A DNA stretch of 64,000 nt from UBA981 sp942490995 (GTDB lineage Bacteria; Pseudomonadota; Gammaproteobacteria; Ga0077536). The stretch covers positions 55,941 through 119,940 of the forward strand of contig CALOBG010000005.1 in NCBI GenBank assembly GCA_942490995.1. Direction: 5' to 3'. The notes under the pieces are model-generated. The model was given only the letters and a program-made list of their open reading frames with translations, was not told the origin of the DNA and searched no databases. This document shows, one piece after another, positions 52,325 through 61,540 of this stretch. The position numbers and the translations under genes were made by a program. Within the stretch, counting starts at the first letter, position 1. Each line of letters opens with the position of its first letter.

Positions 52325-52360
52325 AAAAACTAAAGAGCCGCTGGCGTTTGCAGCGGCTCG
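52325..52360 (-). terminator. Terminator-like hairpin between rpsO and pnp
   Basis: On minus, a perfect 9-bp stem GAGCCGCTG/CAGCGGCTC with a 7-base loop, then TTTAGTTTTT. In E. coli the same gap holds an attenuator and an RNase III site; read-through to pnp is likely. Confidence 0.78.
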
Positions 52361-52400
52361 GAGGGTGCGAAAACGTATTGCAAGAACGCTGGAGCCGCCG

Positions 52401-52670
52401 CTACTTGCGGAGGCCGAGACGCGTGATGAGTTCTCGATAACGTTCGACGTTGGAGCGCTTCAGATAATCGAGTAGCTTGCGACGGCTGTTGACCATGCGC
52501 AGCAGGCCCTGCCGCGAGTGGTTGTCGTGCGTGTGTTCCTTGAAGTGCCCCGAAAGATCGTTGATCCGCGCGGACAGCAAAGCGACCTGCACCTCCGGCG
52601 ATCCGGTGTCGGTCCCGGTCAACTGGTACTCACTGATAATTGCACTCTTGTGCTCATTCGACAAAGCCAT
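52401..52670 (-). CDS. rpsO: 30S ribosomal protein S15
   Basis: 89 residues, as in E. coli. TDTGSPEVQVALLSARIN, LKEHTHD-like HFKEHTHDNHSRQGLL and the basic SRRKLLDYLKRSN segment are diagnostic. It has its own promoter after truB. Confidence 0.98.
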   Translation of the reverse strand: MALSNEHKSAIISEYQLTGTDTGSPEVQVALLSARINDLSGHFKEHTHDNHSRQGLLRMVNSRRKLLDYLKRSNVERYRELITRLGLRK

Positions 52671-52724
52671 CTACTGACTCTCCCTAACCCACTCGTTAGA
52701 TTTGGTGTGTGAAATCGGCCGCGT

Positions 52725-52753
52725 ATTCTAACCGCGACGCAATTACGCCACAA
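52725..52753 (-). promoter_or_regulatory. Sigma-70 promoter of rpsO
   Basis: On minus, TTGTGG (52753-52748), 17-base spacer, TAGAAT (52730-52725), 55 bases before the rpsO ATG and just after the truB stop. Matches the known internal rpsO promoter position of E. coli. Confidence 0.65.
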
Positions 52754-52757
52754 GGTG

Positions 52758-53717
52758 TTAAGCGCGTTTACGCGTCAATTTTTCTTGCGATTCAGAAACC
52801 TGGCTGCGCAACAGCCGTCGCGGCGCGAGTCGGCCATCGGCACGGATCTCGCCGACGCCGACAAAATTGGCTCGATCGTCGTAAACACGCAACAAATCGT
52901 CCGCGTGACGGCTGCCCGCACTGACTGCCTGCCCGTGGCGAAAACCCGCCGCGGCCTCGGCACTGAGCTGTACCGACTCGAGTTTGCCCAAAGCCGAATC
53001 CAGCGGCTGCAGCAGGGCATCGAGCGCCGCCATGCCGCCGCCGGCCAGGCGCGCGGCCAGTGCCTCGAGCCCGAGCGCGTCAGCGCTGGTGTACGGCCCG
53101 GCGCGTTCGCGCCGCAACGCCGTCAGGTGCGCGCCACAACCGAGCGCCTCACCGAGATCTTCGGCCAGGGTCCGGATATACGTTCCTTTCGAGCAGTCGA
53201 CCGCGACGATCACCCGCGGGTTGTCGAATTCGAGCAGCCTGAACGCCTCGATACGAACCTGGCGCGCAGCACGCGCCACCTCGATGCCGCGACGGGCGAG
53301 CTTATATAACGGTTGGCCATTCTGTTTGAGTGCCGAATGCATCGGTGGCACCTGTTCGATGGCGCCGATAAAACCGGCCATGGCCGATTCGATGCGCGCG
53401 GCCGTGAGCGCGCTGGTGGAGCGCTCGGCGATGATCTCGCCTTCGGCGTCGCCAGTACTGGTGCGCTGGCCGAACGTCACTTCAGCGCGATAGCGCTTGT
53501 CGGCATCGAGCAGGAACTGACAAACCTTGGTCGCCTCGCCGAAACACACCGGCAGCAGTCCGCTGGCCTGGACGTCGAGATTGCCGGTGTGTCCCGCCTT
53601 GTTCGCTTCGAACAATCGCCTGGCGCGCTGCAGGGCCTGGTTGGAACTCAGGCCAAAGGGTTTGTCGAGCAACAGGATCCCGTCGATATCGCGCCCACCG
53701 CGCCGCCCTCGCCCCAT
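52758..53717 (-). CDS. truB: tRNA pseudouridine(55) synthase
   Basis: Makes pseudouridine 55 in the T-loop. GILLLDKPFGLSSNQAL opens the fold; the catalytic Asp lies in AGHTGNLDVQASGLLP, quoted in part, and KGTYIRTLAEDLGE follows. 319 residues, with a PUA-like C-terminal part. One base separates it from rbfA. Confidence 0.97.
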   Translation of the reverse strand: MGRGRRGGRDIDGILLLDKPFGLSSNQALQRARRLFEANKAGHTGNLDVQASGLLPVCFGEATKVCQFLLDADKRYRAEVTFGQRTSTGDAEGEIIAERSTSALTAARIESAMAGFIGAIEQVPPMHSALKQNGQPLYKLARRGIEVARAARQVRIEAFRLLEFDNPRVIVAVDCSKGTYIRTLAEDLGEALGCGAHLTALRRERAGPYTSADALGLEALAARLAGGGMAALDALLQPLDSALGKLESVQLSAEAAAGFRHGQAVSAGSRHADDLLRVYDDRANFVGVGEIRADGRLAPRRLLRSQVSESQEKLTRKRA

Positions 53718-53718
53718 C

Positions 53719-54084
53719 CTACTGCGTGCTGCCGCCGGCCGGCGTATCGGCGAGCAGGCGGTTGATGCGATCGCCGCGCTCGATGCCCTGGTCTAGACGA
53801 AAAGCGAGTATCGGCGTGCGTCGCGTGCGCAGTTCACGACCCAGCACGGCCTGTAGTTCACCGGCATGCCCGGCCATCTCACGCATGAAGGCGCGCTGGT
53901 CGCTGTCCGCGGCGTAAATGCTGAGAAAGACGCCGGCCCGACGCATATCGGCGCTGACATCGACATGGGTAATGGTGACCAGACCGGCACCGCGCATGCG
54001 TGCTATTTCACCGACCGGGCCGGCGAGAACGCGCTGAATGGTTGCCGCGACGCGATCCAGCCGGCTGAACTCACGGGCTTTCAA
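53719..54084 (-). CDS. rbfA: Ribosome-binding factor A
   Basis: A small KH-fold 30S maturation factor. SRLDRVAATIQRVLAGPVG, GLVTITHVDVSADMRRAGVF and LRTRRTPILAFRLDQGIERG (in parts) match. 121 residues. Between infB and truB as expected. Confidence 0.96.
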   Translation of the reverse strand: MKAREFSRLDRVAATIQRVLAGPVGEIARMRGAGLVTITHVDVSADMRRAGVFLSIYAADSDQRAFMREMAGHAGELQAVLGRELRTRRTPILAFRLDQGIERGDRINRLLADTPAGGSTQ

Positions 54085-54103
54085 AAGACGCCGGCCCCGG
54101 TCT

Positions 54104-56647
54104 TCATATCGAGCGCGCGACTTCCACGCGTTCGTAAACCTCGATCTGGTCGCCGGGTTTGACGTCGTTATAGTTCTTCACGCCGATCCCGCATTCGGTG
54201 CCGGCACGCACTTCGTTGACGTCGTCCTTGAAGCGGCGCAGGGATTCCAGTTCGCCTTCGTAGATGACCACGTTGTCGCGCAGGACCCGGATCGGGTTGG
54301 CGCGCCTGACGCCGCCCTCGGTGACGATGCAGCCGGCGATCGAGCCGAGCTGCGAGGAACGGAAAACATCGCGCACTTCCGCGACGCCAACGATATTTTC
54401 GCGGATTTCCGGCGACAGCAGTCCGCTCACGGCCGCTTTGACGTCGTCGATTACCTCGTAGATCACACTGTAATAGCGTAAATCCAGGCCTTCGTCTTCG
54501 ACCAGCTTGCGCGCGGCCGCGTCGGCGCGGACGTTGAAGCCGATGATAGTGGCCTGCGAGGCCATGGCCAGACTTGCATCCGACTCGTTGATACCGCCGA
54601 CGCCGCTGGCGATGAGGTTAACCCGCACTTCATCGTGGCTGAGTTTGAGCAGCGCATCCGACAGCGCTTCGTTGGAACCCTGTACATCGGTCTTCAGCAA
54701 GATCCGCACCGAGGCCACTTTGCCATCGCCCATCTGCGAAAACATGTTCTCGAGTTTGGTTGCCTGCTGACGCGCAAGCTTGCCTTCGCGGTCCTTGTCG
54801 ATACGGTAGGCAGCGATTTCGCGCGCCCGCCGATCGTCCTCGACCACCGTCGCCTCGTCGCCGGCGTTGGGCGTACCCGACAGGCCCAGGACCTCGACCG
54901 GTTCGCTGGGCCCGGCTTCGTCGAGCTGCTCGCCGCGCGCGTTGGTCATGGCGCGGACGCGGCCGTATTCCGCGCCGGTGAGCAGGATATCTCCGCGTTT
55001 CAGGCGACCGTTCTGGATCAGAACGGTGGCGACCGGACCGCGGCCCTTGTCGAGGCGCGACTCGATGACGGCGCCACGGGCGGGACCGTCAGGCGCCGCC
55101 TTCAGTTCCAGTACCTCGGCCTGCAGCGAAATCGCTTCGAGCAGGTTATCGATACCTTCGCCGGTCAGGGCCGACACGTTGATGAACTGGGTTTCGCCGC
55201 CCCAGTCCTCGGGGATCACTTCGCGATTGGCCAGCTCCTGCTTGATGCGGTCCGGCGCGGCTTCAGCCTTGTCGATCTTGTTGACCGCCACGATCATCGG
55301 CACATTGCCGGCCTTGGCATGTTTGATCGCTTCCTCGGTCTGCGGCATGACGCCGTCATCGGCGGCCACAACCAGGATCACGATATCCGTGACCTTGGCG
55401 CCGCGGGCACGCATCGCAGTAAACGCCTCGTGACCGGGCGTATCGAGAAATGTGATCGGACCCTTTTCGGTTTCGACCCGGTAAGCACCGATGTGCTGGG
55501 TGATGCCACCGGCTTCGCCGGCCGCGACCCGCGCCTGTCGAATGTAGTCGAGCAGCGAGGTTTTGCCGTGGTCGACGTGCCCCATGATGGTTACGACCGG
55601 AGCGCGCGGCTGCATGTCCCCGGCGTCGGGTTCGGCTGCGCGCAGCGATACTTCCAGCGCGTCCTCGCGCACCAGCTTCGGCGTGTGGCCCATTTCCTCG
55701 ACCACCACGATGGCAGTTTCCTGATCGATGAGCTGGTTGATCGTGACCATCGAACCGAGATTCATCATGGCCTTGATGACCTCGGCTGCCTTGACCGACA
55801 TGCGCTGTGCCAGTTCGGCCACGGTGATGTTGTCGGAGATCACGACTTCGCGCACCACCGGAGCGGTCGGTCGTTCAAACGCGTGCTTGGAGCTGCCACC
55901 CGACAGGGTCCGTCGCGCCGAAGGCTTCTTGCGTCGCCGTCCGGTTTTGTTGCTCGCAACGTGGAGTTCCTTGCGACCCTGGCGCGAGTCGTTGTCACGA
56001 TCCCGGCCCTTGCCCTTGGCCGCCTTTTTCTTGTCGGGCTTGTCCGGCAACGGACCCGGCACCGGCGCCGGCACGGCCGGCGCCGCGGCGGCTTCCGCGG
56101 CCGCTCGCGCGGCACTCTCAGCCTGTTCGCGCTGCTCGGCGGCGAGACGCTCGGCTTCTTCCTGTTCGCGGATGGCGGCTTCTTCGCGGGCCTTTTCGTC
56201 GGCGATACGCTGCGCTTCGGCTGCGCGGACCGCGTCTTCCTCGGCCTGGATACGATCGCGCTCGGCAGTTTCCTTCTCGACCCGCGCCGCCTCTTCCTCG
56301 GCAACCAGGCTGCGTTTCACATAGGTCCGCTTCTTACGTACTTCGACGCTGACCGTTTTCGCCGAACCAGGCGCCTTGGTGCCGCGCGCGCGCAGGCGAC
56401 CACGCTCTGCGGGTACGCGCAATTCGCTGACGGTCTTGCGCTGCAACGTGATCTTGGCCGGCTCGGATGCGACTTCGTTTTTGCCGTGCATCTTGCGCAG
56501 ATACGACAGCAACTGACTCTTTTCATCGTCAGAGATCATGTCGTCGGCCACTTTTGGTGGCAGGCCGGCTTCGGACAGCTGCTGTACCAGCTTATCGACG
56601 GAAATGCCGACGACGCCGGCAAATTGCTGAACTGTGACTTCAGCCAT
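54104..56647 (-). CDS. infB: Translation initiation factor IF-2
   Basis: Brings fMet-tRNA to the 30S. An IF2-N domain, a long charged low-complexity region (about 60-250), a second IF2-N module, and the GTPase with GHVDHGKTSLLDYI, DTPGHEAF and NKIDKAEA follow; domains II-IV complete the chain. 847 residues. The first bases lie inside the nusA end (8-base overlap). Confidence 0.97.
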   Translation of the reverse strand: MAEVTVQQFAGVVGISVDKLVQQLSEAGLPPKVADDMISDDEKSQLLSYLRKMHGKNEVASEPAKITLQRKTVSELRVPAERGRLRARGTKAPGSAKTVSVEVRKKRTYVKRSLVAEEEAARVEKETAERDRIQAEEDAVRAAEAQRIADEKAREEAAIREQEEAERLAAEQREQAESAARAAAEAAAAPAVPAPVPGPLPDKPDKKKAAKGKGRDRDNDSRQGRKELHVASNKTGRRRKKPSARRTLSGGSSKHAFERPTAPVVREVVISDNITVAELAQRMSVKAAEVIKAMMNLGSMVTINQLIDQETAIVVVEEMGHTPKLVREDALEVSLRAAEPDAGDMQPRAPVVTIMGHVDHGKTSLLDYIRQARVAAGEAGGITQHIGAYRVETEKGPITFLDTPGHEAFTAMRARGAKVTDIVILVVAADDGVMPQTEEAIKHAKAGNVPMIVAVNKIDKAEAAPDRIKQELANREVIPEDWGGETQFINVSALTGEGIDNLLEAISLQAEVLELKAAPDGPARGAVIESRLDKGRGPVATVLIQNGRLKRGDILLTGAEYGRVRAMTNARGEQLDEAGPSEPVEVLGLSGTPNAGDEATVVEDDRRAREIAAYRIDKDREGKLARQQATKLENMFSQMGDGKVASVRILLKTDVQGSNEALSDALLKLSHDEVRVNLIASGVGGINESDASLAMASQATIIGFNVRADAAARKLVEDEGLDLRYYSVIYEVIDDVKAAVSGLLSPEIRENIVGVAEVRDVFRSSQLGSIAGCIVTEGGVRRANPIRVLRDNVVIYEGELESLRRFKDDVNEVRAGTECGIGVKNYNDVKPGDQIEVYERVEVARSI

Positions 56648-58238
56648 CGGCGCTCACCTCGTTCTGGGAATTCTGTGCGGCCTCTGCGAACCAGGGCTCG
56701 CGTGCTTTCATAATCAATCTGGCAGCCTTTTCGTCACCGATATCGTCGAGTTCAAGCAGTTCATCGACCGATTGCTCGGCCAGATCGTCCATCGTGATAA
56801 TCCCCGCCGCGGCGAGGCGGAAGGCGAGGTCTTCGTCCATGCCTTCCATGTTCAGCAAATCGTCCGCCGGACGGGCATCGCCGAGCTGTTCCTCGTTGGC
56901 GATTGCGCGGGTCAACAGCAGGTCCTTGGCGCGCTGCCGCAGTTCGCCGACCAGGGTCTGGTCGAACTCGTCGATATCGAGCATTTCCTGTTCGGGCACG
57001 TAGGCGATTTCCTCGATCGAGGTAAAACCCTCCTGCACCAGGATGACCGCGACCTCTTCGTCGACGTCGAGCAGTTCCATGAACATCTTCTGGTTCTTGA
57101 CGACTTCTTCTTCGCTTTTCTGCTCGGCTTCGGATTCGTTCATGACGTTGAGTTCCCAGCCGGTCAACTGGCTGGCGAGGCGAACATTCTGGCCATTGCG
57201 GCCGATCGCCTGCGACAACTGGTCCTCGACCACCGCGACATCCATGGTGCGGGTGTCCTCGTCGACCAGGATCGATACCACTTCGGCTGGCGACATGGCG
57301 TTGATCACGAACTGAGCGGGGTTTTCGTCCCACAAAATGATATCGACGCGCTCGCCGGCGAGTTCGTTCGACACCGCCTGCACGCGCGAGCCACGCATGC
57401 CGACGCAGGCGCCGACCGGATCGATGCGCTGGTCACGACTGCGCACGGCGATTTTGGCGCGCAGGCCGGGGTCTCGCGCCGCCGCCAGGATGTCGATAAC
57501 TCCTTCGCCGATTTCCGGGACCTCGAGTTTGAACAGCTCGATGAGCAGCTCGCGTGCGGTGCGGCTGACAAACAACTGCGGCCCGCGCTTCTCGGCGCGC
57601 ACGTCAAACAGATAGCCGCGGATGCGGTCGCCGGAGCGGACCAACTCACGCGGGATCAGCTGGTCCTTGGTAATTGCGGCTTCGGCGTTGCCGCCGAGGT
57701 CGATATACACGTTGCCGCGCTCGACCCGCTTGACGATACCCATGACCAGTTCGCCAACGCGGTCCTGGTAGGCCTCGACGACCTGCGCGCGCTCCGCCTC
57801 GCGAACTTTCTGGACGATGACCTGTTTTGCGGTCTGGGCGGCGATGCGACCGAATTCAGCGGCCTCGAGCGGCTCTTCGATGTAATCGCCGCCGTTCAGC
57901 GCCGGGTCCTGTGCGCGCGCATCGACCAGCCAGATCTGACGATCCGGGTAAGGCAGCTCGCCGGCCGCGATCAGCGCCGCGGCCTGCTCCGCCTCTTCGA
58001 AACCTTCGTCTTCCGGATCGAGCACGATTTCCTGCGCGGGGTCGATCACGGCCCAGCGCCGGAAGGCATCGTATTCGCCGGTTTCACGGTCAATCGCAAC
58101 CCGGCATTCGACATCCTCGCTGAAGCGCTTTTTTGTAGCACTCGCCAGGGCTGCCTCGAGCGCCTCGAAGATAATCTCCTTCGCCACGCCCTTTTCGTTC
58201 GAGACTACTTCGACTACCGCAAGTATTTCTTTTTCCAT
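56640..58238 (-). CDS. nusA: Transcription factor NusA
   Basis: Controls pausing, termination and antitermination. N-terminal RNAP-binding domain (1-125), S1 (about 135-200), KH1/KH2 with VGACVGMRGSRVQAVSNEL (in part), and two C-terminal acidic repeats ending ERR-free at EVSADG. 532 residues (E. coli 495). Overlaps infB by 8 bases. Confidence 0.97.
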   Translation of the reverse strand: MEKEILAVVEVVSNEKGVAKEIIFEALEAALASATKKRFSEDVECRVAIDRETGEYDAFRRWAVIDPAQEIVLDPEDEGFEEAEQAAALIAAGELPYPDRQIWLVDARAQDPALNGGDYIEEPLEAAEFGRIAAQTAKQVIVQKVREAERAQVVEAYQDRVGELVMGIVKRVERGNVYIDLGGNAEAAITKDQLIPRELVRSGDRIRGYLFDVRAEKRGPQLFVSRTARELLIELFKLEVPEIGEGVIDILAAARDPGLRAKIAVRSRDQRIDPVGACVGMRGSRVQAVSNELAGERVDIILWDENPAQFVINAMSPAEVVSILVDEDTRTMDVAVVEDQLSQAIGRNGQNVRLASQLTGWELNVMNESEAEQKSEEEVVKNQKMFMELLDVDEEVAVILVQEGFTSIEEIAYVPEQEMLDIDEFDQTLVGELRQRAKDLLLTRAIANEEQLGDARPADDLLNMEGMDEDLAFRLAAAGIITMDDLAEQSVDELLELDDIGDEKAARLIMKAREPWFAEAAQNSQNEVSADG

Positions 58239-58277
58239 CAGTCGTTTACCTAGGCCGATCGTTGCTTGTCATACCCG

Positions 58278-58742
58278 TCACCGGGCCTGCTTCTGCGCCT
58301 GCCAATCCACCGCCAGCCGCGAGCGCTCAATGTCGGCAAACGGCAGCGAAAGCTGTTCGCCCTCAACCTCGACCACGATACCCGCGGCGGTTACTTCGCA
58401 CAGCACGCCGAGTACGCGCCGCCGCCCTGCCACCAGGTTGCGCAATCTGACCTGAACCAGTTCGCCGACGAATCGCCGGTGTTGCTCAAGGGTGAACAAC
58501 GGGCGTTCCAGGCCCGGAGACGACACTTCCAGGGTGTACTCACCGCGAACCGCCTGCTCGCTTTCCAGCACGTCGCCGACCTGGCGCGAGACCTTCGCGC
58601 AATCTTCGACCGCGACGCCGGACTCGTGATCGATGAACAGGCGCAGCAACTGGCCGCCGCCGACCCGTCCGCGCTCTATGCCGAGCAGCTCATAGCCCAG
58701 GCCACGCACGGTCGGTTCCAGCAAATCCAGCAGCCTGTCCAC
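58278..58742 (-). CDS. rimP: Ribosome maturation factor RimP
   Basis: Needed for 30S maturation. GTG at 58742 gives 154 residues (E. coli about 150); the frame is open further upstream into the tRNA but that is not coding. LLDLLEPTVRGLGYELLGIE, LRLFIDHESGVAVEDCAKVS and EVSSPGLERPLF are diagnostic. Between the tRNA terminator and nusA. Confidence 0.95.
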   Translation of the reverse strand: MDRLLDLLEPTVRGLGYELLGIERGRVGGGQLLRLFIDHESGVAVEDCAKVSRQVGDVLESEQAVRGEYTLEVSSPGLERPLFTLEQHRRFVGELVQVRLRNLVAGRRRVLGVLCEVTAAGIVVEVEGEQLSLPFADIERSRLAVDWQAQKQAR

Positions 58743-58781
58743 CTCTACTACCCCGTCCTTCCAAAAAATCTCCGTCCCAAA

Positions 58782-58812
58782 ATAAAAAGCCCCGATTACC
58801 CGGGGCCTTTTT
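58782..58812 (-). terminator. Rho-independent terminator after tRNA-fMet
   Basis: On minus: AGGCCCCG, loop GGTAAT, CGGGGCTT, then a run of T (TTTATTTT). It lies between the tRNA and rimP, so it trims the tRNA while some transcripts read into the operon. Confidence 0.85.
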
Positions 58813-58814
58813 GT

Positions 58815-58891
58815 TGGTAGCGGGGGCAGGATTTGAACCTGCGACCTTCGGGTTATGAGCCCGACGAGCTGCCAGACTGCTCCACCCCGCA
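58815..58891 (-). tRNA. Initiator tRNA-fMet (CAU)
   Basis: 77 bases including an encoded CCA. The anticodon CAT is in GGGCTCATAACCC, whose three G-C pairs are the initiator hallmark, and GGTTCAAATCC is the T-arm. Position 1 is T and position 72 is T, so 1:72 is a U-U mismatch where E. coli has C-A; both leave the end unpaired, as formylation needs. It heads the rimP-nusA-infB operon, like metY in E. coli. Confidence 0.96.
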
Positions 58892-58904
58892 TCAGAATCG
58901 CGGA

Positions 58905-58933
58905 ATGATAGAGGCAGCCGTGAAAATGTTCAA
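58905..58933 (-). promoter_or_regulatory. Promoter of the tRNA-fMet/nusA operon
   Basis: On minus, TTGAAC (58933-58928), 17-base spacer, TATCAT (58910-58905), 14 bases before the tRNA 5' end. Good sigma-70 match, just after the amrS stop. Confidence 0.72.
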
Positions 58934-58946
58934 GCAGCCGTTGCCG

Positions 58947-60038
58947 TCAGCCGATCCGGATCGGCTGACGGCGGCGGCCCCAGGTCCCGGCGGCGGCGGC
59001 GAACCGGCCTGCGCAGGGGGTCCCACAGTCCGGGCAGGTTCCGTCGCGGCCGAGCGCGTAGGTTTCGATATCGTACCAATGCCGCTGGATGAGCAGCGTT
59101 CCGCAGTTCGAACAGTGGCTGGCGTCGCCCTCGAGGTCTTCAATGTTGCCGGTATAAACATGGTTCAGGCCTTCAGCGAGCGCGAGCCGCCGCGCCCGGC
59201 GCACGCTCGACGGCGGTGTCGCAGCAACGTTCCGCATTTTCCAGTCGGGATGAAAGGCGCTGAAATGCAGCGGCACATCGCGCCCGAGGTGGGTGGCAAT
59301 CCAGCCTGCCATCGCGCTGATTTCCGCATCGCTGTCGTTGTGGCCGGGAATGACCAGGCAGGTGATCTCCAGCCAGGTGTCGGTCTCGTGCGCAACGTAG
59401 CTCAGGGTCTCGAGCACCGGCGCCAGGCGCGCGCCGGTGATGCGGCGATAGAAATCGTCGTTGAACGCTTTCAGATCGACATTCGCGGCGTCCATATGGC
59501 GAAAAAACTCAACCCGCGGCGACGCACAGATGTAGCCGGCGGTGACGGCCACGGCGTGAATGCCGCGCTCGCGGCAGGCGCTGGCGACGTCGATCGCGTA
59601 TTCGTGGTAGATGACCGGGTCGTTGTAGGTGAATGCCACGCTGTCGCAACCGTAGCGTTCAGCGGCCGCGGCGACCGCCTCTGGCGATGCCGCGGCGGCG
59701 AGCGTATCGATCTCGCGTGATTTGCTGATATCCCAGTTCTGGCAGAATTTGCATGCCAGGTTGCAGCCGGCGGTGCCGAAAGACAGTACCGACGAGCCCG
59801 GGTAAAAATGATTGAGCGGTTTCTTTTCGATCGGATCGATGCAGAAACCGCTCGAGCGTCCATAGGAAGTCATCACAACCTGCCCGTCCTCGCAGGCGCG
59901 CACGAAACACAAGCCCCGCTGTCCCTCGTGCATACGACAGGCGCGCGGGCACAAATCGCACTGCACCCGCCCATCCGGGAGCGAGTGCCAGTAGCGGGTT
60001 GGCACGGTGGTTGCGGACTGTGGCTGAATTTGCGGCAT
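58947..60038 (-). CDS. amrS: AmmeMemoRadiSam system radical SAM enzyme
   Basis: A radical SAM protein with the iron-sulfur motif in GTAGCNLACKFCQNW (CxxxCxxC). An N-terminal Cys-rich segment (CDLCPRACRMHEGQRGLC) and a C-terminal one (CSNCG and CPDCG) could bind metals. FTYNDPVIYHEYAIDVA and CLVIPGHNDSD are typical of this family. ATG at 60038 is chosen, but 12 more codons upstream are open. Divergent from amrB and amrA. The reaction of the system is not firmly established. Confidence 0.93.
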   Translation of the reverse strand: MPQIQPQSATTVPTRYWHSLPDGRVQCDLCPRACRMHEGQRGLCFVRACEDGQVVMTSYGRSSGFCIDPIEKKPLNHFYPGSSVLSFGTAGCNLACKFCQNWDISKSREIDTLAAAASPEAVAAAAERYGCDSVAFTYNDPVIYHEYAIDVASACRERGIHAVAVTAGYICASPRVEFFRHMDAANVDLKAFNDDFYRRITGARLAPVLETLSYVAHETDTWLEITCLVIPGHNDSDAEISAMAGWIATHLGRDVPLHFSAFHPDWKMRNVAATPPSSVRRARRLALAEGLNHVYTGNIEDLEGDASHCSNCGTLLIQRHWYDIETYALGRDGTCPDCGTPCAGRFAAAAGTWGRRRQPIRIG

Positions 60039-60160
60039 GGACGTCGGCGCTGCACCTCGCGACGAAACCTGCACCTATTATGCGCCAAAGCCAGCCAGCC
60101 GTGGCGGCGCAAACTCGACGCTATACTTGGTAGCAAGCTTCAGCGTGGAGGAAAGTGATC

Positions 60161-60949
60161 ATGGTGAACGTGCGTCCGGCGGCCGTTGCAGACGCTTTTT
60201 ACCCGGGCACGGCGCCGCAGCTAAGGGGCGAGGTCGACCGGCTGCTCAAGGCCGCGGGGCATAAGCATGATCGCGCGCCGCGGGCGCTGATCGTGCCACA
60301 CGCCGGTCTGGTCTATTCCGGCGCCGGCCAGGCGGCAGCCTATGCCGGGCTGGGCAACCGGTCCGCGTCGATCCGACGCGTTGTCCTGCTCGGCCCGCCG
60401 CACCGTGTCGCGGTCGACGGCCTCGGGTTGTCCACCGCCGCGGCTTTTGCCACCCCGCTTGGCGAAGTGAGGGTCGATGGGGTCGCAGTCGAAACACTGC
60501 TGCAACACCCGCGCGCTACCATCGCCACGGCGGCACACGAACCCGAGCACGCGCTCGAGGTACAGCTGCCTTTTCTGCAGACCGTGCTGGCGGATTTTGC
60601 CATCGTGCCGGTGCTGGTTGGCGAACTCGCCGCAGCACAGGTCGCCGGCGTGCTCGAACCCTGGTGGGACGACGCCGAGACCCTGTTCGTGATCAGTACC
60701 GATTTGAGCCATTTTCTCGATTACGAAGAGGCCTGCGCGCGCGACGCGACCACGGATCGCACCATCCTGGCCCTCGACGCCGCGCAACTCGGGCCCCACC
60801 AGGCCTGCGGCTACGCGGCGCTGAACGGGGTGCTGCACCTCGCCGCACAGCGCGCGGCGCGAATCGAGCGACTGGCGCTGTTCAATTCCGGCGACACCGC
60901 CGGCGATCGCGCGCGGGTGGTCGGCTATGGCGCCTACGCGATCTATTGA
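60161..60949 (+). CDS. amrB: AmmeMemoRadiSam system protein B (Memo family)
   Basis: A 262-residue Memo-like protein related to non-haem-iron dioxygenases. IVPHAGLVYSGAGQAAAYAG, LLGPPHRVAVDG and STDLSHFLDYEEA carry the conserved His residues of a metal pocket. ATG at 60161 is preferred, with GGAGGA 8-9 bases before. It ends 3 bases before amrA, so they are one operon. Confidence 0.93.
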   Translation: MVNVRPAAVADAFYPGTAPQLRGEVDRLLKAAGHKHDRAPRALIVPHAGLVYSGAGQAAAYAGLGNRSASIRRVVLLGPPHRVAVDGLGLSTAAAFATPLGEVRVDGVAVETLLQHPRATIATAAHEPEHALEVQLPFLQTVLADFAIVPVLVGELAAAQVAGVLEPWWDDAETLFVISTDLSHFLDYEEACARDATTDRTILALDAAQLGPHQACGYAALNGVLHLAAQRAARIERLALFNSGDTAGDRARVVGYGAYAIY

Positions 60950-60952
60950 CCG

Positions 60953-61525
60953 ATGGAGGTGAGCGCGGACGACCTCGCCATGCTGGTGCGCAACGCCGCG
61001 GCAGCGGTTTTGCGCGCTGTCGGTGAACAACCGCGGCGACGCGCCAGCATGACATCATCGTGGGCGACCACGCATGGCGCGTCGTTCGTCACGCTGCGTC
61101 AGGAAGCTGCGCTGCGCGGCTGTATCGGCACCCTCAGCGCCTTTCGCCCGCTGGTCGAGGACGTCCGCGAGAACGCCCGCGCCGCCGCCCTTCATGATCC
61201 GCGCTTTGCGCCGCTTAAGGCCGACGAACTTCCCTACACCAAGGTCTCGGTGTCCGTGCTCGGGATCGCTGAAGCCCTGCACTTTGATACGGCGGCGGAT
61301 CTGCTCGGCCAGCTGCGTCGTGATATCGATGGTGTGACCGTCAGCTACCGCGACCACCGCGCTACTTACCTGCCGTCGGTGTGGCAACATTTCGCCGATG
61401 GCGCCGCCTTCATAGCCTCACTTCGCGACAAAGCCGCGATTGATCCCGGTGTGCCGCTCGAGGCCCTGAGCTTCGAACGCTACTCGGCCAGCCACTCGCC
61501 AAGCCTGCCGGTGCTGGCCGACTGA
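60953..61525 (+). CDS. amrA: AmmeMemoRadiSam system protein A (AMMECR1 family)
   Basis: 190 residues of AMMECR1 type. FVTLRQEAALRGCIGTL contains the conserved LRGCIG motif, followed by NARAAALHDPRFAPL and the LPYTKVSVSVLG strand. Function is uncharacterised; with AmrB and AmrS it makes the complete three-part set. Confidence 0.92.
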   Translation: MEVSADDLAMLVRNAAAAVLRAVGEQPRRRASMTSSWATTHGASFVTLRQEAALRGCIGTLSAFRPLVEDVRENARAAALHDPRFAPLKADELPYTKVSVSVLGIAEALHFDTAADLLGQLRRDIDGVTVSYRDHRATYLPSVWQHFADGAAFIASLRDKAAIDPGVPLEALSFERYSASHSPSLPVLAD

Positions 61526-61540
61526 AGATCGCTGGTCCTG

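Noticed and set aside
58743..58892. N-terminal extension of rimP to 58892
   Set aside because: The open frame runs through the terminator and the tRNA-fMet gene.
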